Source: Symsagittifera roscoffensis (lineage: Eukaryota > Xenacoelomorpha > Acoela > Convolutidae). From it: 64,000 nucleotides of DNA. The notes beneath the pieces are model-generated. The model was not told where the DNA came from. It did no database searches and saw only the letters and a program-made list of their open reading frames with translations. This document shows, piece after piece, positions 61,106 through 64,000 of the stretch; positions within the stretch are counted from its first letter, which is position 1, and every line of letters starts with the position of its first letter. The stretch lies in NCBI RefSeq assembly GCF_963678635.1, contig NC_087067.1:37456686-37520685 (forward strand), given 5' to 3'. The position numbers were made by a program, and so were the translations under genes.

Positions 61106-62101
61106 CTAAAGTACATACCAAGTTAAACAATTGTTATTTCATTACTCCTGCAGTAGAATTCTCGAACAAAGCAATAAAATGAAGATGACTGTTAGCAATG
61201 TTAATCAATGAAAGCAACTCAGCGTTCACGGTTGAATGCTAAAAATATCTCACTTAATAAAATATGCTTTTTGTGAATGTGAAAAGCGGTCATATTCAAT
61301 TTGAACACGTTTTAGGCTTCTCTGTCAATAATCTTTTGAATAATCAACCTGTAAAACAAATCGATTTTTCGGTAACAGTTACAGTGCCGATAATTATGTA
61401 GGCGGCGACAATCAAGCTATTTTATGAATTTAGCACCAAGCAATAAAAAAGCGCAAAATAGACAACACAAATCAAGTGAAACGAAAAAAAATAAGTATTC
61501 CAATTGGATATTGAAGCTTTCCGTGTATAGCTATAAGATGAACATGTAAATAAGTAATGCAATTTCCGCTAGTTACGAGTAAGCTGAGGCATCAGTCCCA
61601 GCACCAAATGGTGATTTCCAAGGAAAGCAATCAGACACAAAGTGAGGAAACTGCAATCAGCTGACATTATTTTTCTCATCAACAGACAATCAAGCATTCA
61701 AAAACCTAATTTAAAATAATCCCATCCGGCTCAATCACAGTTCTTTGTTCTTTTTGATATATAGTTATGAAAATAGGAAAAATTTGCCCATTCCAATCAA
61801 GACTCTTTTCCAGTTTCCCACCGCCGTACAAAGAATATTACAAATATCTAAAACATTCTAATATTGGCCAGCAGAGTTGAAAAAGCGTAAGACAGATAGT
61901 TTTTCTTAACTTAGAAACTTTTCAACTTTAGAAATCGAAGTTCAAAATTAGGTTGTATTTAAACTCTTCTATGATTGACACTTTTTGACACAGAGTCGAG
62001 GCTGAGCAACGCAAAACGTGCAAGAATGGGCCAGAATTACAGCTTTAAAAATTACAGAGAAAACATCGACATATTTCTTCTTTTTTTTTTCAATTAAAAA
62101 A
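61106..62101. other. Intron or upstream region of the Fe65 gene
   Basis: Acceptor TTTAG at 61,106 implies a further 5' exon upstream; none is recognisable here. AT-rich without other features until the composite element. Confidence 0.5.
61989..62024. repeat. Dispersed palindromic motif, weak copy
   Basis: ACACAGAGTCGAGGCTGAGC then AACGCAAAACG; about 80 bp before the head of composite copy 4. Confidence 0.45.
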
Positions 62102-63520
62102 TACTAGCGTGTACCGCACCTCCGGCGCTTCGAATTTTTAGCAGCTCAAGAAAAACGTTTCTTTGAGTGTACTCTAACAGAACCCAATTACAGGGTTCCT
62201 AATTAAAAATTTTGCAAAGTTTTTTTTTCAAGTTTTTTATACAAACTTTGAAGAACCATAAAGTTTTGTAAAGTTTTATATAAGTTCTTCGAAAAACTTA
62301 AATTGAACTAAGAAACGTCACAACTGGGAAACTGAAATCAATTGAACAGTCGCATTTGGACGCAAGATTTGGAACTTCTGAGAGTAACTTCAAATTTTGT
62401 AAAGTTTTTCATTCGTTTTTTTTAATTCAAATTTTGAAAAACCATCAAAAATTAGTGACATTTTTTTATATCTAAGTTTATAATGAATTAAGAAACGTCA
62501 TCGCTCGGAAACTGGAAGCAATTGAGCAGTTGCATTCGGACGCAAGATTTGCAACTCCTGAGAGTACCGAACTACAACGTTGGGAAATTCAAATTTTAAG
62601 AAAATTCACCTTAAACCTTAAATTTTATGAAAAAAGTATTTTTTTTGAAAATCAGAAAAATACTCACATCTCGAAAACTGCCAATATTCGAGCAGTCTTT
62701 ATGGCAATATTCGCAATTTTTGAAAATACACAACTACAGGGTTGGTAATTTCACTTTAACGAATAATTTTGTAAATTAAGCTTTCTGAAAAAAAAAATGT
62801 CCAAAAAAATCTCAAAAATCGTCGTATCTCTTAAACAAAAATGATTTGGGCATTTTTAATTGGAGATTTGCAACCACTGAGATTACTCTGACAGCCCCCC
62901 CCAACTACAGGTTTAGAAATCAAAACTTTATTATTAATTATTTATTATTAATTATGAAAAATTAATTTGATTTTCATGAAATTTTTTTTTGAAAAAATCA
63001 CAAAAAACGTCATATCTGAAAAACTGAAAGGTTTTGAGCAGTCCTATTTGGAGGAAAAACTCGCAACTCTTGAGAGTACCCTGACAGAGCCTCACTACAG
63101 AGATGATAATTTCAAATTTTGTGAAATTTTTTATACCTAAGTTTTCTGAAAAATTTTGAAAAAATCCTAAAAAAAAGTCATATCTCGAAAACTACAAGAG
63201 TTTTAGAGGCCATATTCAGAGGCAATATTCACAAACCCCTGAGAGTACCCTGACGAGCCTCACTACAGAGATGGTAATTTCAAGTTTTGTGAAATTTTTT
63301 ATATCTATGTTTTCTGAAAAATTTTGAAAAAATCCTAAATAACGTCATATCTCAAAAACTACAAGGATTTGAGCAGCCATAGTCACAGGCAAGAATCGAA
63401 ACCCCTGAGGATCCAACCAGAGGATTATGATCTTCAACGTTTTGGAATTTTTTTAAAATCTAAGTTTATGAAATTTTTTTAAAAAAAATCATAAAAAACG
63501 TCATATCTTGACCAAAATAC
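62102..63520 (+). repeat. Composite satellite element, copy 4 (head and units; tail not seen)
   Basis: Head TACTAGCGTGTACCGCACC at 62,102, followed by about eight ~170-bp units in the same order as copy 1. Shared landmarks include TTTTGCAAAGTTTTTTT and GAAGAACCATAAA in the first unit and CTGACAGAGCCTCACTACAG later. The units from 63,060 on are most alike. It lies upstream of the known Fe65 coding exons and stops at the CGACGT repeat near 63,520 without the usual tail. Confidence 0.75.
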
Positions 63521-63815
63521 TTCGACGTGTAATTCATCAAGTTTACTTGGAACTAGTATGATGCTTGAGGAGTATTCACTGTGCTTGTATGTTTCGACTG
63601 TGCTTGAGATTTATTTACATTACTTTTGGGTGTGTTTTAGTTGTGCATGACCATTATTTTTTCGACGTATCATTCATCAAATTTGACTGCGATTGGGAAT
63701 GATGTTTGAGGCTGCTTGTATGTTGAGACTTTATTTCAGATTTTTATGTGAAAATTTTGAATGTGAATGACCTATCTTACTTCGACGTATCATTCATCAA
63801 ATTTGACTGAAGTGT
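63521..63815 (+). repeat. Three copies of a CGACGTATCATTCATCAA repeat
   Basis: TTCGACGTATCATTCATCAA then ATTTGACT occurs at about 63,521 (variant), 63,660 and 63,780, spaced about 139 and 120 bp, each followed by GATGTTTGAGG/TGCTTGTATGTT-type sequence. Confidence 0.8.
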
Positions 63816-63861
63816 AACATTCGCCCGGAAGATACATATCGACGGATAACAAAACTAAGTC

Positions 63862-64000
63862 TTAAGACGACTGGCCAGCGTCTAAACAGAGCTTTGCATG
63901 TTTTTCACCGTCTCTACCAAGCCAGTACTTTTTGGTGGTCTTTTCTAACATCGGGTCGACAAAAACGTTACTGTTCTCCGGCTTCGACCAGAACGCTCAA
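63862..64000 (-). CDS. Possible 3' coding exon running off the window, unknown product
   Basis: Minus-strand frame of 45 codons from a stop at the window edge to TAA at 63,864-63,862. It includes FWSKPENSNVFVDPMLEKTT and ends KLCLDAGQSS. Composition is less AT-biased than its surroundings and the residue mix looks protein-like. No splice site or family could be assigned, and it could equally be a transposon fragment. Confidence 0.25.

Noticed and set aside
60512-61182. Long plus-strand frames opposite Fe65 exon A
   Set aside because: Antisense shadows of a confirmed exon with strong domain evidence on the minus strand.

Overview
The window is animal DNA, AT-rich and repeat-dense. It holds two multi-exon genes, both on the minus strand, with recognisable introns, plus many DNA-transposon relics and satellites. 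One gene encodes an Fe65/APBB adaptor, a family known only from animals. With its AT-rich composition and FLYWCH-type MULE transposons this suggests an invertebrate. I cannot name the species.

Layout. 1-5.0 kb: AT-rich non-coding DNA with a ~650-bp tandem duplication carrying an exon-like segment, and a 734-bp palindromic Tc1-like element with TA target duplications. 5.1-9.7 kb: a complete six-exon gene (about 333 aa) for a zinc-dependent medium-chain alcohol dehydrogenase. Its second intron hosts a MULE transposase relic and its fifth intron is of the GC-AG type. 9.7-12.5 kb: duplicated non-coding segments, a tRNA-like SINE fragment and a possible small exon. 12.5-16.2 kb: a 256-bp satellite with ~1,027-bp higher-order units, built around a short palindrome also scattered elsewhere in the window. 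16.2-19.4 kb: diverged direct and inverted repeats. 20.2-22.5 kb: a complete but decayed MULE whose inverted ends are clusters of short repeats, with an 8-bp target duplication.

23.1-61.1 kb: one Fe65/APBB gene. Exon A (59,545-61,105) encodes an acidic N-terminus, a WW domain, PTB1 and the first half of PTB2. Exon B (26,004-26,148) encodes the rest of the PTB2 core. Exon C (23,098-23,517) encodes the end of PTB2 and a Ser/basic tail. The splice phases agree and give about 706 aa, close to mammalian Fe65. The intron between A and B is 33.4 kb and cuts PTB2 in half. Most of it is a ~28-kb tandem array of ~295-bp units, with nearly identical higher-order duplications in the middle and diverged units at the edges.

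The array is bracketed by a second repeat type. This is a composite element with a conserved head, an internal run of ~170-bp satellite units and a conserved tail. At least three copies lie in the intron and one at 62.1-63.5 kb, all in the same orientation. A paralogous site lacking the insert lies near 57.9-58.0 kb. The last 500 bases hold a short tandem repeat and a possible 3' exon running off the window.

The most interesting material is the satellite-filled intron in a PTB domain, the composite satellite-carrying element, the MULEs with short-repeat ends, and the palindrome that is both dispersed and amplified as a satellite.
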